The position numbers were made by a program, and so were the translations under genes. 64,000 nt of DNA, taken from positions 1-64,000 of the forward strand of contig NZ_UWPJ01000012.1 in the NCBI RefSeq assembly GCF_900606115.1. Reading direction: 5' to 3'. The notes below the pieces were generated by a model. The model did not search any database. It was not told the origin of the DNA and saw nothing but the letters and a program-made list of their open reading frames with translations. The stretch is from Pigmentiphaga humi (GTDB taxonomy: Bacteria; Pseudomonadota; Gammaproteobacteria; Burkholderiales; Burkholderiaceae_B). Shown one piece after another: positions 38,973 through 53,100 of the stretch (position 1 is the first letter of the stretch; the number at the start of each line of letters is the position of its first letter).

Positions 38973-40342
38973 GCGCCCCACGGCCGATGGGGCGCCTCTT
39001 CGGTCTGCTGCGGCGCACCGGCAGCGGCGGACTGCACGACGACGGCGACCATCGCGCCGATGCCGAGTGGGCCATCCAGCAGCAGCGCGCCCAGGGCGCC
39101 CGCGTCCTGGTCTGGGCGTCGCTGGCGGCCCTCGCCGCGCTGCTGGGCTGGGCCTGCCTGGGCAAGATCGACGAATCCGTGCGCGGCGACGCCAAGGTCG
39201 TGCCGTCACGCCAGGTCCAGGTCGTCCAGAGCCTGGACGGCGGCATCGTCCAGGAACTGCTGGTGCGCGAAGGGCAGCAGGTCGAGAGCGGACAGATCCT
39301 GCTGCGCATCGACCCGACGCGCTACACCTCTTCGCTGGGCGAGAACCGCGCCGAATCCCTGGCGCTCAAGGCCAAGGCCGCCCGCCTGGCGGCGCTGGCC
39401 AGCGGCCAGCCCTTCGCCGCGCCGGCCGACGTCATGGCGCAAGCCCCGGACCTGGTGACCATGGAACGGCACATCTGGGAGACGCGCACGGCGGAACTGC
39501 ACGCCACCATTGCCATCGCCCAGGAGCAATTGCGCCAGCGCGAACAGGAGCTGCGCGCCACCGACGCTACCCGGGCGCAGGCCGCCACCAGTTGCACCCT
39601 GACCTCGCGCGAACTCGACGTCACGCGGCCCCTGCTCAAGAGCGGCGCGATCTCCGAGGTCGAGCTGCTGCGCCTGGAGCGGGAAGTCGCCCGCAGCTGC
39701 GGCGAGCAGCAGAACGCCGAGGCCCAGATCAGCCGTTTGCGCGCCGCCATCCAGGAAGCCCGCACCAAGGTGTCCGAGGCCGAGCTGAACATCCGCAATA
39801 CCGCCCGCAGCGAGCTGTCGGACGCGCGCGCCAAGCTCTCGGCGCTGATGGAGACGCAGGTCGCGCTGGCCGACCGCGTCAAGCTCGCGGAGATCCGCTC
39901 GCCCGTGCGCGGAACGGTCAAGACCCTGTACGCCAACACCGTGGGCGGCGTGGTCCAGCCCGCCAAGGAAATCGTCGAAATCGTTCCCGCCGACGACACC
40001 CTGCTGCTGGAGGCGCGGGTCCAGCCGCGCGACATCGGCTTCCTGCGGCCCGGGCAGAAAGCCGAGGTGAAGTTCACCGCCTACGACTACGCCATATACG
40101 GCGGCCTGCAGGGACACATCGAGCATATCGGCGCCGACACCATCACCGACGAGCGCAAGAACTCCTACTACCTGGTCCGCGTACGCACCGAGCGCAGCGC
40201 CCTGGGCACGACCAGCCAGCAGTTGCCGATCATCCCCGGCATGCAGGCCGACGTCCACATCCAGACCGGCCGGCGCACGCTGATGCAGTACTTGCTCAAA
40301 CCCTTGCTGCGCGCGAAGTCCAATGCGCTCACCGAGAGATGA
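38969..40342 (+). CDS. type I secretion membrane-fusion protein (LapC/HlyD-like)
   Basis: 457 codons. A cytoplasmic N-terminus, one membrane helix (about 46-64) and the lipoyl half-motif AKVVPSRQVQVVQSLDGGIVQELLVREGQQVESGQILLRIDPT lead into a long alpha-hairpin (about 160-300) rich in Glu, Arg and Ala. The second lipoyl part is EIRSPVRGTVKTLYANTVGGVVQPAKEIVEIVP. The HlyD C-terminal beta domain ends the protein. It spans the periplasm between the ABC transporter and the TolC-like channel. The start overlaps the ABC stop by four bases. Confidence 0.93.
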   Translation: MSAPRPMGRLFGLLRRTGSGGLHDDGDHRADAEWAIQQQRAQGARVLVWASLAALAALLGWACLGKIDESVRGDAKVVPSRQVQVVQSLDGGIVQELLVREGQQVESGQILLRIDPTRYTSSLGENRAESLALKAKAARLAALASGQPFAAPADVMAQAPDLVTMERHIWETRTAELHATIAIAQEQLRQREQELRATDATRAQAATSCTLTSRELDVTRPLLKSGAISEVELLRLEREVARSCGEQQNAEAQISRLRAAIQEARTKVSEAELNIRNTARSELSDARAKLSALMETQVALADRVKLAEIRSPVRGTVKTLYANTVGGVVQPAKEIVEIVPADDTLLLEARVQPRDIGFLRPGQKAEVKFTAYDYAIYGGLQGHIEHIGADTITDERKNSYYLVRVRTERSALGTTSQQLPIIPGMQADVHIQTGRRTLMQYLLKPLLRAKSNALTER

Positions 40343-40343
40343 T

Positions 40344-41003
40344 ATGAAAATCGAAGCACCCGCCGCCGATCCGCTCCGTCCCGTCCTGCTTCTCACGCAG
40401 GACGACGAATTGTGGCGCCGCTGGCAGAAACTGAACCAGCACCGCTGGCTGGCCGCCCGCGGCAAGGAGCTGGCCGACCTGTCGCGCTGGCAACGGCAGG
40501 GCCGGCGCCTGGCCATCCTGGACGGCAGCCTGCCCCGGCTGCCCGCCTGGGACTCCGCGGCATGGCCCGCCATGCTGGCCGACACGCACCTGATCGTCAC
40601 CAGCAGCCAGCCCGCCGAAGACGAGGCCGCGCGCGCCTTGATGGGCGGCGCCAGCGGCTATTGCCACACCTATGCGCCGGTCGAGACGCTGGCCAGCGCG
40701 CTCGAGGCCGTTTCCACCGGCGGCGTATGGCTGGGCCAGGCCCTGATGTCGAGCCTGCTGCGGCAGATCGATGCCCGTTCTGCGCCCTCCGGCGACTGGT
40801 CCGAAAGCCTGACGCAACGCGAATCCCGCGTGGCGCGCCTGGCCGCCGGCGGACACACCAACCCCCGGATCGCCACCGCGCTCGGCATCACCGAACGCAC
40901 CGTCCGCGCCCACCTGTCCTCGATCTTCGAGAAGCTGGGCGTCGGCGACCGCCTGCAACTGGCCCTGCGCGTACATGGCGTGACCGTACCCGCGGACGCC
41001 TGA
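40344..41003 (+). CDS. LuxR-family regulator with degenerate receiver domain
   Basis: 219 codons. The C-terminal helix-turn-helix (ESLTQRESRVARLAAGGHTNPRIATALGITERTVRAHLSSIFEKLGVGDRLQLAL, about 155-210) is a full LuxR/NarL domain. The N-terminal part looks like a response-regulator receiver (VLLLTQDDELW, LAILDGSLP, LIVTSSQ, GASGYCHTYAPVETLASAL), but the conserved lysine before the last strand-helix turn is replaced (YCHTYAP), so it may not use phosphorylation. It starts 1 base after the adaptor stop with GAGAG upstream, and lies just before the adhesin gene. It is likely to control the adhesin locus. Confidence 0.85.
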   Translation: MKIEAPAADPLRPVLLLTQDDELWRRWQKLNQHRWLAARGKELADLSRWQRQGRRLAILDGSLPRLPAWDSAAWPAMLADTHLIVTSSQPAEDEAARALMGGASGYCHTYAPVETLASALEAVSTGGVWLGQALMSSLLRQIDARSAPSGDWSESLTQRESRVARLAAGGHTNPRIATALGITERTVRAHLSSIFEKLGVGDRLQLALRVHGVTVPADA

Positions 41004-41110
41004 GCCGCCGCATTCTCCTGCGCCACCTGGCGCTGCAGCCAATAGGCGCAGACAGAGGCGCTGCCTAACATCCGCATCACTCCCGCATTGTTTTCCCAGG
41101 ATAGATCCCC

Positions 41111-44100
41111 ATGGCCGCACAAAACGCTATCGTCACCCGTGTCACCGGCAAAGCCTGGCTCAGGGCCGAAGACGGTTCGCTGACCGAACTCGCCGCCGGC
41201 GCCAAAGTCCCCGCCGGGGCCCAGATCGTGACGGCCACGGGCTCTACCGTCGAACTGGCCATTCCGGGGCAGCCGCCGCTGCTGATCGGCGCCGACCGCA
41301 CGCTGACGCTCACCGGCGAGGTGTTCGAGCCCGCCGATCCGGGCGATGCCCGCGTCGCCCGCCCCACCGGCCCCGACTCCGAACGCCTGCTCGGCAAGCT
41401 GGCCGCCCCTTCCGGCCGGACCGACGACGGCGAACGCATGGAATACGGCTCGCAAGGCGGCGATGGCGGCAGCGGCTTCGTCCGCCTGCTGCGCATCGTC
41501 GAGCCCACCGTGCCGCTCGCGCTCGACTATCCGCGGCCGGCCGACGGCCGGCCGGAACTGCCGCACTATCCCGGCGGCTATCCGGTCGCCTCGGGCGCCA
41601 ATACGCCGCCCTCCGCCGTCACGCCGCCCCAGGGGCCGCTGGGCAGCCAGACGCACGACGACGGCCAGACCATCGCGCCCATAGACGTCAGGCCCTACTT
41701 CACCGACCTGGACGGAGACCGGCTCACCTACACCGCGCTGGGACTGCCGCCCGGCCTGAGCATGGATCCGTCCACCGGCATCATCAGCGGCACCATCGAC
41801 GCTTCGGGCAGCACCGGCGGACAGGCCAGGGACGGCCACTACGTGGTCGCCATCCTGGTCCGCGATCCCAGCGGCGGCACGGCCTACATCACCATCGACT
41901 GGACCGTCGACAACCCGCCGCCGGTCGCGGCCGACGACCTGGCCGCCACCACCGCCGACCAGAACGCCACGGGCAACGTGCTCACCGGCCCCGGCCAGGA
42001 CATCGATCCGGACAACGATCCGCTGACCGTCACGCACATCGGCAACGGCATCGACACCGTCACCGCCGGCCAGACCATTGCCGGCTCGAACGGCGGCACT
42101 TTCGTCATTCATCCCGACGGCAGCTATACCTTCGTCCCGGGCAATGATTTCGATGCGCTGCGGGCGGGCGATCCGCCGGTCGACACCCACGTCACCTACA
42201 CCATCTCCGACGGCGAAGGCGGCACCTCCACCGCGACCCTGACGGTCACCGTTGGCGGCCTCGACGACGCGCCGGTCTTCTCCGGCCAGGACACCGGCGC
42301 CGTAACCGAGGATGCCTCCACCCCGACGCTGACCGACACCGGCCGCCTCATCGTCGCCGATCCCGACAACGGCCAGTCCGCCATCGATACGGCGATTGCG
42401 CCGGTGCCGGGCGCCGGGACGATCGGCAACCTGACCATAGGCGCCGATGGCAGCTGGGTCTACACGGTGCCCAATGCCGATGTGCAGTATCTCAAGGACG
42501 GCGAGACCAGGACGGAAACCTTCACGGTCACCTCGGTCGACGGCACGACCCACGACATCGTCATCACCATCACCGGCACCAACGACGTGCCGATGGTCAC
42601 CGACGATGCCGGTTTCGTGACCGAAGACCTCGACGTCGCGGGCATGCTGGCCACGGCCGGCGCCGTCACCATCACGGATCCCGATGCCGGCGAAGCCGAA
42701 TTCGACCCGGCCACGACCGCCTTCACCGGTTCCACCGTGGCCGGTGGCGCGCAGCTCGGCACCCTGGTTGTCAATGCCGACGGCACCTACACCTACACCG
42801 TCGGCAACGCCTTGCCCGAAGTCCAGGCTCTGGCCGTGGGCGAGTCCATCGTCGAGACCTATACCGTCGCCTCCGCCGATGGCACGGCCACCAGCACCAT
42901 CACGATCACCATCCAGGGCACCAACGACGTTCCCGTCATCTCGGGCGTCTCGACCGGCGCGCTGACCGAGGACGATCCCGTCACGACCTCCACCGGCCAG
43001 CTCACCGTGGCGGACGTCGATGCGTCCGACACCCATACGTGGACCTTCAAGTCCAATGGCACCGACTCGGATACCGGCGCCTATGGCAACATCGCCGTCG
43101 ATGCAACCGGCCAGTGGACCTACACCCTCGATCCAGCCAAGGCCCAGGCGCTCAAGGCCGGCGAAACCTATCAGGAGCGATTCATCGTCCTGGTCGACGA
43201 CGGCCATGGCGGCACCGACGAGCAGGAGATCGTCATTACACTTGCCGGCGCCGAAGATGCGCCGGTATTCACTGGCCAGGACAGTGGCGCCGTCACCGAA
43301 GATGCCTCCAACCCGACCTTGACCGATAGCAGCCAATTGATCGTCACCGACGCCGATGCCGGCCAGTCCGCTATCGACACCGGCATTGCGCCCGTCGCCA
43401 GTGCCGGGGCGCTGGGCACGATCACCATCGACGCCGATGGCAACTGGACCTATTCCGTCCCGAATGCCGACGTCCAGTACCTGGCCCAGGGCGAGACCAA
43501 GGTCGAGACCTTCACCGTCACCTCGATCGACGGAACGACGCACGACATCGTCATCACCATCACCGGCACCAACGACGTGCCGGTGGTGACCAACGACGCC
43601 CGCACCATCGTCGAAGACGTGGCCGTCTCCGGCGGGTTGCTCTCGACCTCCGGCGCCGTCGCCATCACCGATACCGACGCCGGACAGTCCAGCTTCGACC
43701 CGGCCACCACCGCTTTCACCGGCTCCACCGTGGCCGGCGGCAGCCAGTTGGGCAGCCTGGCCGTCAATCCCGACGGCACCTACACCTATACCGTGGGCAA
43801 CACCCTGCCCGAGGTGCAGGCCCTGGCCGTGGGCGAATCGATCGTCGAGACCTATACCGTCGCCTCCGCCGATGGCACGGCCACCAGCACCATCACCATT
43901 ACGATCCTGGGCACCAACGACATTCCCGTCATCTCGGGCATCGCCACCGGCGCCCTGACCGAAGACGACCTCGTCGACACGGCCACCGGCCAGCTCACCG
44001 TCGCGGATCTCGATACCTCCGACACCCATACCTGGACCTTCAAGACATCCGGCAGCGGTGCCGAAGCGGGCGCCTACGGCGACATCGTCATCGATGCCAC

Positions 44101-47100
44101 CGGACAGTGGACCTATACCCTGGATGCCGCCAAGGCCCAAGCGCTCAAAGCCGGCGAGACCTACCAAGAACGCTTCACCGTCCTGGTCGACGATGGCCAC
44201 GGCGGCACCGACGAGCGCGAAGTCGTCGTTACCCTCACCGGCAAGGAAGATGCGCCGGTATTTTCCGGCGACGACGCGGGCAGCGTGGTCGAAGATGCCG
44301 CCAACCCGATGCTGGCCGACAGCGGCCGGTTGATCGTCACCGATGCCGATGCCGGCCAATCGGCCATCGACACCGCTATTGCGCCCGTGCCCAGCGCCGG
44401 GGCGCTGGGTTCGATCACCATCGATGCCGATGGCAACTGGACTTATTCGGTGCCCAATGCCGCCGTGCAGTACCTGACGCAGGGCGAGACCAAGATCGAG
44501 ACTTTCACCGTCACCTCGATCGACGGAACGACTCACGACATCGTCATCACCATCACCGGCACCAACGATGTCCCGGTGGTGACCAACGACGCCCGCACCA
44601 TCGTCGAGGACGTCGCCGTCTCCGGCGGACTGCTCTCGACCTCCGGCGCCGTCACCATTACCGACACCGATGCCGGACAATCCAGCTTCGACCCGGCCAC
44701 CACCGCTTTTACCAGTTCCACCGTGGCCGGTGGCAGCCAATTGGGCACCCTCGTCGTCAATCCCAACGGCACGTATACCTACACCGTCGGCAATGCCTTG
44801 CCCGAAGTGCAGGCCCTGGCCGTGGGCGAATCCATCGTCGAGACCTATACCGTCGCCTCCGCCGATGGCAGTGCCACCAGCACGATCACCATTACCATCC
44901 TCGGTACCAATGACGCGCCTGCCATCTCGGGCGTCTCGACCGGCGCGCTGACCGAAGACGATCCCATCACGACCGCCACCGGCCAGCTCGCCGTGGCCGA
45001 CGTCGATACCTCCGACACCCATACCTGGACCTTCAAGTCCAATGGCACCGATACGGATACCGGCAGCTACGGATCCGTCGTCATCGACGCCACCGGCCAG
45101 TGGACCTACACGCTGGACAACACCAAGACCCAGGGACTCAAGGCCGGCGAAACCCGCGAAGAACGCTTCACCGTCCTGGTCGACGACGGCCATGGCGGCA
45201 CCGACGAGCAGGAAATCGTCATCACCCTCACCGGCACGGAAGATGCGCCGGTCTTCACCGGCCAGGACGCTGGCGCCGTGGTCGAAGACGCCGCCAATCC
45301 GACGCTCACCGACACCGGACGCCTGATCGTCACCGACGCCGATGCCGGTCAATCGGCCATTGACACTACCATTGCGCCCATCGCCAGCGCAGGCGCCCTG
45401 GGATCCCTGGCCATAGGCACCGATGGCAACTGGACCTATTCGGTCCCGAATGCCGATGTCCAATATCTGAAAGCCGGCGAGACCAAGACCGAGACCTTCA
45501 CCGTTACCTCGATCGACGGGTCCACCCACGACATCGTCATCACGATCACTGGCACGGAAGATGCGCCGGTCTTCACCGGTCAAGATGCGGGCGCCGTGAC
45601 GGAAGACGCCGCCGATCCGACGCTGACCGACAGCGGCCAGCTAATCGTCACCGATGCCGACGCCGGCCAGTCGGCCATCGATACCGCCATTGCGCCGGTG
45701 CCCAGCGCCGGCGCGCTGGGCACGATCACCATCGACGCCAACGGCAACTGGAGCTATTCCGTCCCGAATGCCGATGTTCAGTACCTGAAGGCCGGCGAGA
45801 CCAAGACCGAGACCTTCACCGTCGCCTCGATCGACGGCACCACCCACGACATCGTCATCACGATCACCGGCACGGAAGATGTGCCGGTCTTCACCGGCCA
45901 GGATGCCGGCGCCGTCGTCGAAGACGCCGCCAATCCGACGCTGACCGACAGCGGCCAGTTGATCGTCACCGACGCCGATGCCGGCCAATCGGCCATCGAC
46001 ACCGCCGTCGCGCCCATCGCCAGCGCAGGCGCCCTGGGATCCCTGGCCATAGACTCGGATGGCAACTGGACTTATTCCGTCCCCAACGCCGATGTCCAGT
46101 ACCTGAAGGCCGGCGAGACCAAGACCGAGACCTTCACCGTTACCTCGATCGACGGAACGACCCACGACATCGTCATCACCATCACCGGCACGGAGGATGT
46201 CCCGGTCTTTACCGGGCAGGACGCCGGCGCCGTGATCGAAGACGCCGCCGATCCGACGCTCACCGACAGCGGCCAGTTGATCGTTACCGATGCCGACGCC
46301 GGCCATTCGGCCATCGATACCGCCATTGCGCCCGTGCCCAGCGCCGGCGCGCTGGGTTCGATCACCATCGACGCCGACGGCAACTGGACCTACTCCGTCC
46401 CCAATGCCGACGTCCAATACCTGAAGGCCGGCGAGACCAAGACCGAGACCTTCACCGTCACCTCGATCGACGGCACCGCCCACGATATCGTCATCACCAT
46501 CACGGGGACCGAAGACGCACCGGTCTTTACCGGGCAGGATACGGGAGCCGTCGTCGAAGACGCCGCCAACCCGACGCTCACCGACAGCGGCCAATTGATC
46601 GTCACCGACGCCGATGCCGGACAATCGGCCATCGACACCGCCATTGCGCCCGTCGCCAGCGCCGGCGCGCTGGGCGCGATCACCATCGACGCCGACGGCA
46701 ACTGGACCTATTCCGTCCCCAACGCCGACGTCCAGTACCTGAAGGCGGGCGAGACCAAGGTCGAAACCTTCACGGTCACCTCGGTCGATGGGTCGACCCA
46801 CGATATCGTCGTCACCATTACCGGGACCGAAGATGCCCCGGTCTTTACCGGCCGGGATACGGGTGCCGTGGTCGAGGATGCCGCCAACCCGACGCTGACC
46901 GACAGCGGCCAGCTGATCGTCACCGACGCCGATGCCGGCCAATCGGCCATCGATACCGGCATTGTTCCTGTCGCCAGCCCGGGCGCGCTGGGTGCGATCA
47001 CCATCGATGCCAACGGCAACTGGACTTATTCGGTGCCCAACGCTGCCGTCCAGTACCTGGCGCAGGGCGAAACCAAGATCGAGACCTTCACCGTCACCTC

Positions 47101-50100
47101 GATCGACGGAACGACCCACGACATCGTCATCACCATCACCGGCACCAACGACGTGCCTGCGGTGACCAACGATGCCCGCACCATCGTCGAAGACGTCGCC
47201 GTCTCCGGCGGACTGCTCTCGACTTCCGGCGCCGTCACGATCACGGATCTCGACGCTGGCGAAGCCGAGTTCGATCCGGCCACCATGGTCTTCACCGGTT
47301 CCACCGTGGCTGGTGGTACGCAGCTCGGCACCCTCGTCGTCAACCCCAACGGCACCTACACCTATACCGTCGGCAATGCCTTGCCCGAAGTCCAGGCCCT
47401 GGCCGTGGGCGAATCCATCGTCGAGACCTATACGGTCGCCTCCGCCGATGGCACGGTCACCAGCACCATCACGATCACCATCCTGGGCACCAACGACGTT
47501 CCCGTCATCTCGGGCGTCTCGACCGGCGCGCTGATCGAAGACGATCCCATCACGACGGCCACCGGCCAGCTCACCGTGGCCGATGTCGATGCGTCCGACA
47601 CCCACACCTGGACCTTCAAGTCCAACGGCACCGATGCGGACACCGGCGCCTACGGCGACATCGTCATCGATGCCACCGGACAGTGGACCTACAACCTGGA
47701 CACTGCCAAGGCCCAGGAACTCAAGGCCGGCGAAACCCGCGAGGAACGCTTCACCGTCCTGGTCGATGACGGCCATGGCGGCACCGACGAGCAGGAAATC
47801 GTCGTCACCCTCACCGGCACCGAAGATGCCCCGGCCTTCACTGGTCAGGACGCCGGCGCGGTCATCGAAGATGCCGCCAACCCGACTTTGATCGATACCG
47901 GACGCCTGATCGTCACCGATGCCGACGCCGGCCAGTCGGCCATCGACACCACCATCGCGCCGGCCCCCAGCGCCGGCGCCCTGGGCACGCTCTCGATTGC
48001 CACCGATGGCACGTGGATCTACACGGTGCCGAATGCCGACGTTCAGTATCTGAAGGCGGGCGAGACCAAGATCGAAACCTTCACGGTTACCTCGATCGAC
48101 GGCACGACCCACGACATCGTCATCACAGTCACCGGGACCGAAGATGCCCCGGTATTCACCGGTCAAGATGCGGGCGCTGTGACGGAAGACGCCGCCGATC
48201 CGACACTGACCGACAGCGGCCAGCTGATCGTCACCGATGCCGATGCCGGCCAGTCGGCCATCGACACCGCCATCGCGCCTGTCCCCAGCGCCGGCGCCCT
48301 GGGTTCGATCACCATCGACGCCAACGGCAACTGGAGCTATTCCGTCCCGAATGCCGACGTCCAGTACCTGAAGGCCGGCGAGACCAAGATCGAGACCTTC
48401 ACCGTCACCTCGATCGACGGAACGACCCACGATATCGTCATCACCATCACCGGCACCGAAGATGCCCCGGTATTCACCGGCCAGGACGCCGGCGCCGTCG
48501 TCGAAGACGCCGCCGACCCGACGCTGACCGACAGCGGCCGGTTGATCGTCACCGATGCCGACGCCGGACAATCGGCCATCGACACCGCCGTCGCGCCCGT
48601 GCCCAGCGCAGGCGCGCTAGGCACGATCACTATCGACGCCAGCGGCAACTGGACCTACTCCGTTCCCAATGCCGATGTCCAGTACCTGAAGGCCGGTGAG
48701 ACCAAGGTCGAAACCTTCACGGTCACCTCGGTCGACGGCACCACTCACGACATCGTCGTCACCATTACCGGCACGGAAGATGCCCCGGTATTTACCGGTC
48801 AAGATGCGGGCGCCGTGACGGAAGACGCCGCCGATCCGACGCTGACCGACAGCGGCCAGTTGATCGTTACCGATGCCGATGCCGGCCAGTCCGCCATCGA
48901 CACCGCTATTGCGCCGGTACCCAGCGCCGGCGCGCTGGGTTCGATCACCATCGATGCCAACGGCAACTGGACCTACTCCGTCCCCAACGCCGACGTTCAG
49001 TACCTGAAGGCCGGCGAGACCAAGACCGAGACCTTCACCGTTACCTCGATCGACGGCACCGCCCACGACATCGTCATCACGATCACCGGCACGGAAGATG
49101 TGCCGGTCTTCACCGGCCAGGATGCCGGCGCCGTCGTCGAAGACGCCGCCAATCCGACGCTGACCGACAGCGGCCAGTTGATCGTCACCGACGCCGATGC
49201 CGGACAGTCGGCCATCGACACTGCCATTGCGCCCATCGCCAGCGCCGGCGCGCTGGGTTCGATCATCATCGACGCCAACGGCAACTGGACCTATTCGGTG
49301 CCCAACGCCGACGTCCAATACCTGAAGACCGGCGAGACCAAGGTCGAGACCTTCACCGTTACCTCGATCGACGGCGCCACCCACGACATCGTCATCACCA
49401 TTACCGGCACGGAAGATGCGCCGGTATTTTCCGGCGACGACACGGGCAGCGTGGTCGAAGATGCCGCCAACCCGATGCTGGCCGACAGCGGCCGGTTGAT
49501 CGTCACCGACGCCGATGCCGGACAGTCGGCCATCGACACCGCCGTCGCGCCCGTCGCCAGCCCGGGCGCCCTGGGTTCGATCACCATCGATGCCAATGGC
49601 AACTGGACTTATTCGGTGCCCAATGCCGCCGTGCAGTACCTGACGCAGGGCGAGACCAAGACCGAGACTTTCACCGTTACCTCGATCGACGGAACGACGC
49701 ACGACATCGTCATCACCATCACCGGCACCAATGACGTGCCGGTAGTGAGCAATGACGCCCGCACCATTGTCGAGGACGTCGCCGTCTCCGGCGGACTACT
49801 TTCGACCTCCGGCGCCGTCACCATTACCGACACCGATGCCGGACAGTCCAGCTTCGACCCGGCCACGACCGCTTTCACCAACTCCACCGTGGCCGGCGGC
49901 GGCCAGCTCGGCACCCTGGTCGTCAATGCCAACGGCACCTATACCTACACCGTCGGCAACGCCCTGCCCGAGGTGCAGGCACTGGCCGTAGGCGAGTCCA
50001 TCGTCGAAACCTATACCGTCGCCTCCGCCGATGGCACGGCCACCAGCACGATCACCATCACGATTCTGGGCACCAATGACATTCCCGTCATCTCGGGCGT

Positions 50101-53100
50101 ATCGACCGGCGCCCTGACCGAGGACGACCTCGTCGATACGGCCACCGGCCAGCTCACCGTGGCCGACGCCGATACGTCCGACACCCATACCTGGACCTTC
50201 AAGTCCAATGGCACCGATACGGATGCCGGTACCTACGGCGACATCACCATCGACGCCACCGGCCAGTGGACCTATACCCTGGACAACACCAAGACCCAGG
50301 GACTCAAGGCCGGCGAAACCCGTGAGGAACGTTTCACCGTCCTGGTCGATGACGGCCATGGCGGCACCGACGAGCAGGAAATCGTCGTTACCATCACCGG
50401 CACCAACGACCTGCCCGTCGTCACCGACGATGCCGGGTCCGTAACCGAAGACGTGGGTGTCTCCGCCACCGGCATGCTGGCCACGGCCGGCGCCGTCACC
50501 ATCACGGATCTCGACGCCGGCGAAGCTCGATTCGACCCGGCCACGACCGCCTTCACCGGCTCCACCGTGGCCGGGGGTGCGCAACTCGGTACCCTGGTGG
50601 TCAATGCCGACGGCACGTACACCTACACCGTCGGCAATGCCCTGTCCGAGGTGCAGGCCCTGGCCGTGGGCGAGTCCATCGTCGAGACTTATACCGTCGC
50701 CTCCGCCGATGGCACGGCCACCAGCACCATCACCATTACGATCCTGGGCACCAACGACATTCCCGTCATTTCTGGCGTTTCGACCGGCGCGCTGACCGAA
50801 GACGACCTCGTCGACACGGCCGCCGGCCAGCTCACCGTCGCGGATCTCGATACCTCCGACACCCATACCTGGACCTTCAAGACGTCCGGCAATGGTGCCG
50901 AAGCGGGCGCCTACGGCGACATCGTCATCGATGCCACCGGCCAGTGGGCCTATACCCTGGACCCCGCCAAGGCCCAAGCGCTCAAGGCTGGCGAGACCTA
51001 CCAGGAACGCTTCACCGTCCTGGTCGACGACGGCCATGGCGGCACCGACGAGCAGGAAGTCGTCGTCACTCTGACCGGCACGGAAGACGCGCCGGTATTC
51101 TCCGGCGACGATGCGGGCAGCGTGGTCGAGGATGCCGCCAGCCCGACACTGACCGACAGCGGCCGGTTGATCGTCACCGATGACGATGCCGGCCAATCGG
51201 CTGTCGACATCAGCATCGCACCCGTCGCCAGCACCGGCGCGCTGGGTTCGATCACCATCGATGCCGACGGCAACTGGACCTACTCCGTTTCCAACGCCGC
51301 CGTGCAGTACCTGACGCAGGGCGAGACCAAAATCGAGACTTTCACCGTCACCTCGATCGACGGCACGACCCACGACATCGTCATCACCATTACCGGCACC
51401 AATGACGTGCCGGTAGTGAGCAACGACGCCCGCACTATCGTGGAGGACATCGCCGTCTCCGGCGGATTGCTCTCGACTTCCGGCGCCGTCACAATCACGG
51501 ATCCCGATGCCGGCGAAGCCGAGTTCGACCCGGCCACGACCGCCTTCACCAGCTCCACCGTGGCCGGTGGCAGCCAATTGGGCACCCTCGTCGTCAATCC
51601 CGACGGCACGTATACCTACACCATCGGCAATGCCCTGTCCGAGGTCCAGGCCCTGGCCGTGGGCGAATCCATCGTCGAGACCTATACCGTCAGCTCGGCA
51701 GACGGCGCGGCCATCAGCACGATCACCATCACCATCCTCGGCACCAATGACATCCCCGTCATCTCGGGCGTTTCGACCGGCGCGCTGACCGAAGACGACC
51801 TCGTCAACACGGCCACCGGCCAGCTCACCGTGGCGGACGTCGATGCGTCCGATACCCACACCTGGACCTTCAAGACGTCCGGCAACGGCGCCGAAGCAGG
51901 CGCTTACGGCGACATCCTGATCGATGCCACGGGCCAGTGGACCTATACCCTGGACAACGCCAAGACCCAGGGGCTCAAAGCCGGCGAAACCCGCGAGGAG
52001 CGCTTCACCGTCCTGGTCGATGACGGCCATGGCGGCACCGACGAGCAGGAAATCGTCGTTACCATTACCGGAACCGAAGATGCACCGGCATTCACCGGCC
52101 AGGACACTGGCGCCGTCGTCGAAGACGCCGCCAACCCAACGCTCACGGACACCGGACGCCTGATCGTCACCGACGCCGATGCCGGCCAGTCGGCCATCGA
52201 CACCACCATTGCGCCCATTGCCAGCGCCGGCGCGCTGGGCGCGATCACCATCGGCACCGACGGCAACTGGACCTACTCGGTGCCCAATGCCGACGTCCAG
52301 TATCTGAAAGACGGCGAGACCAAGGTCGAGACCTTCACCGTCACCTCGATCGACGGAACGACCCACGACATCGTCATCACCATCACCGGCACGGAGGATG
52401 TGCCGGTCTTCACCGGCCAGGATGCCGGCGCCGTGGTCGAAGACGCCGCCAATCCCACGCTGACCGACAGCGGCCAGCTGATCGTTACCGATGCCGACGC
52501 CGGCCAGTCGGCCATCGATACCGGCATTGTTCCTGTCGCCAGCCCGGGCGCGCTGGGCACGATCACCATCGACGCCGACGGCAACTGGACCTACTCCGTC
52601 CCCAATGCCGACGTCCAGTATCTGAAAGACGGCGAGACCAAGGTCGAAACCTTCACCGTCACCTCGATCGACGGCTCGACCCATGATGTCGTCATCACCA
52701 TTATCGGGACCGAAGATGCGCCGGTCTTCACCGGCCAGGACACTGGCGCCGTCGTCGAAGACGCTGCCAACCCGACGCTCACGGACACCGGACGCCTGAT
52801 CGTCACCGACGCCGATGCCGGCCAGTCGGCCATCGACACTGGCATTGTGCCCGTCGCCAGCGCCGGCGCGCTGGGCGCGATCACCATCGACGCCGATGGC
52901 AACTGGACCTATTCCGTCCCCAACGCCGACGTCCAGTACCTGAAGGCCGGCGAGACCAAGGTCGAAACCTTCACGGTCACCTCGGTCGATGGGTCGACCC
53001 ACGATATCGTCGTCACCATCACCGGGACCGAAGATGCCCCGGTCTTTACCGGCCGGGATACGGGTGCCGTGGTCGAGGATGCCGCCAATCCGACGCTGAC

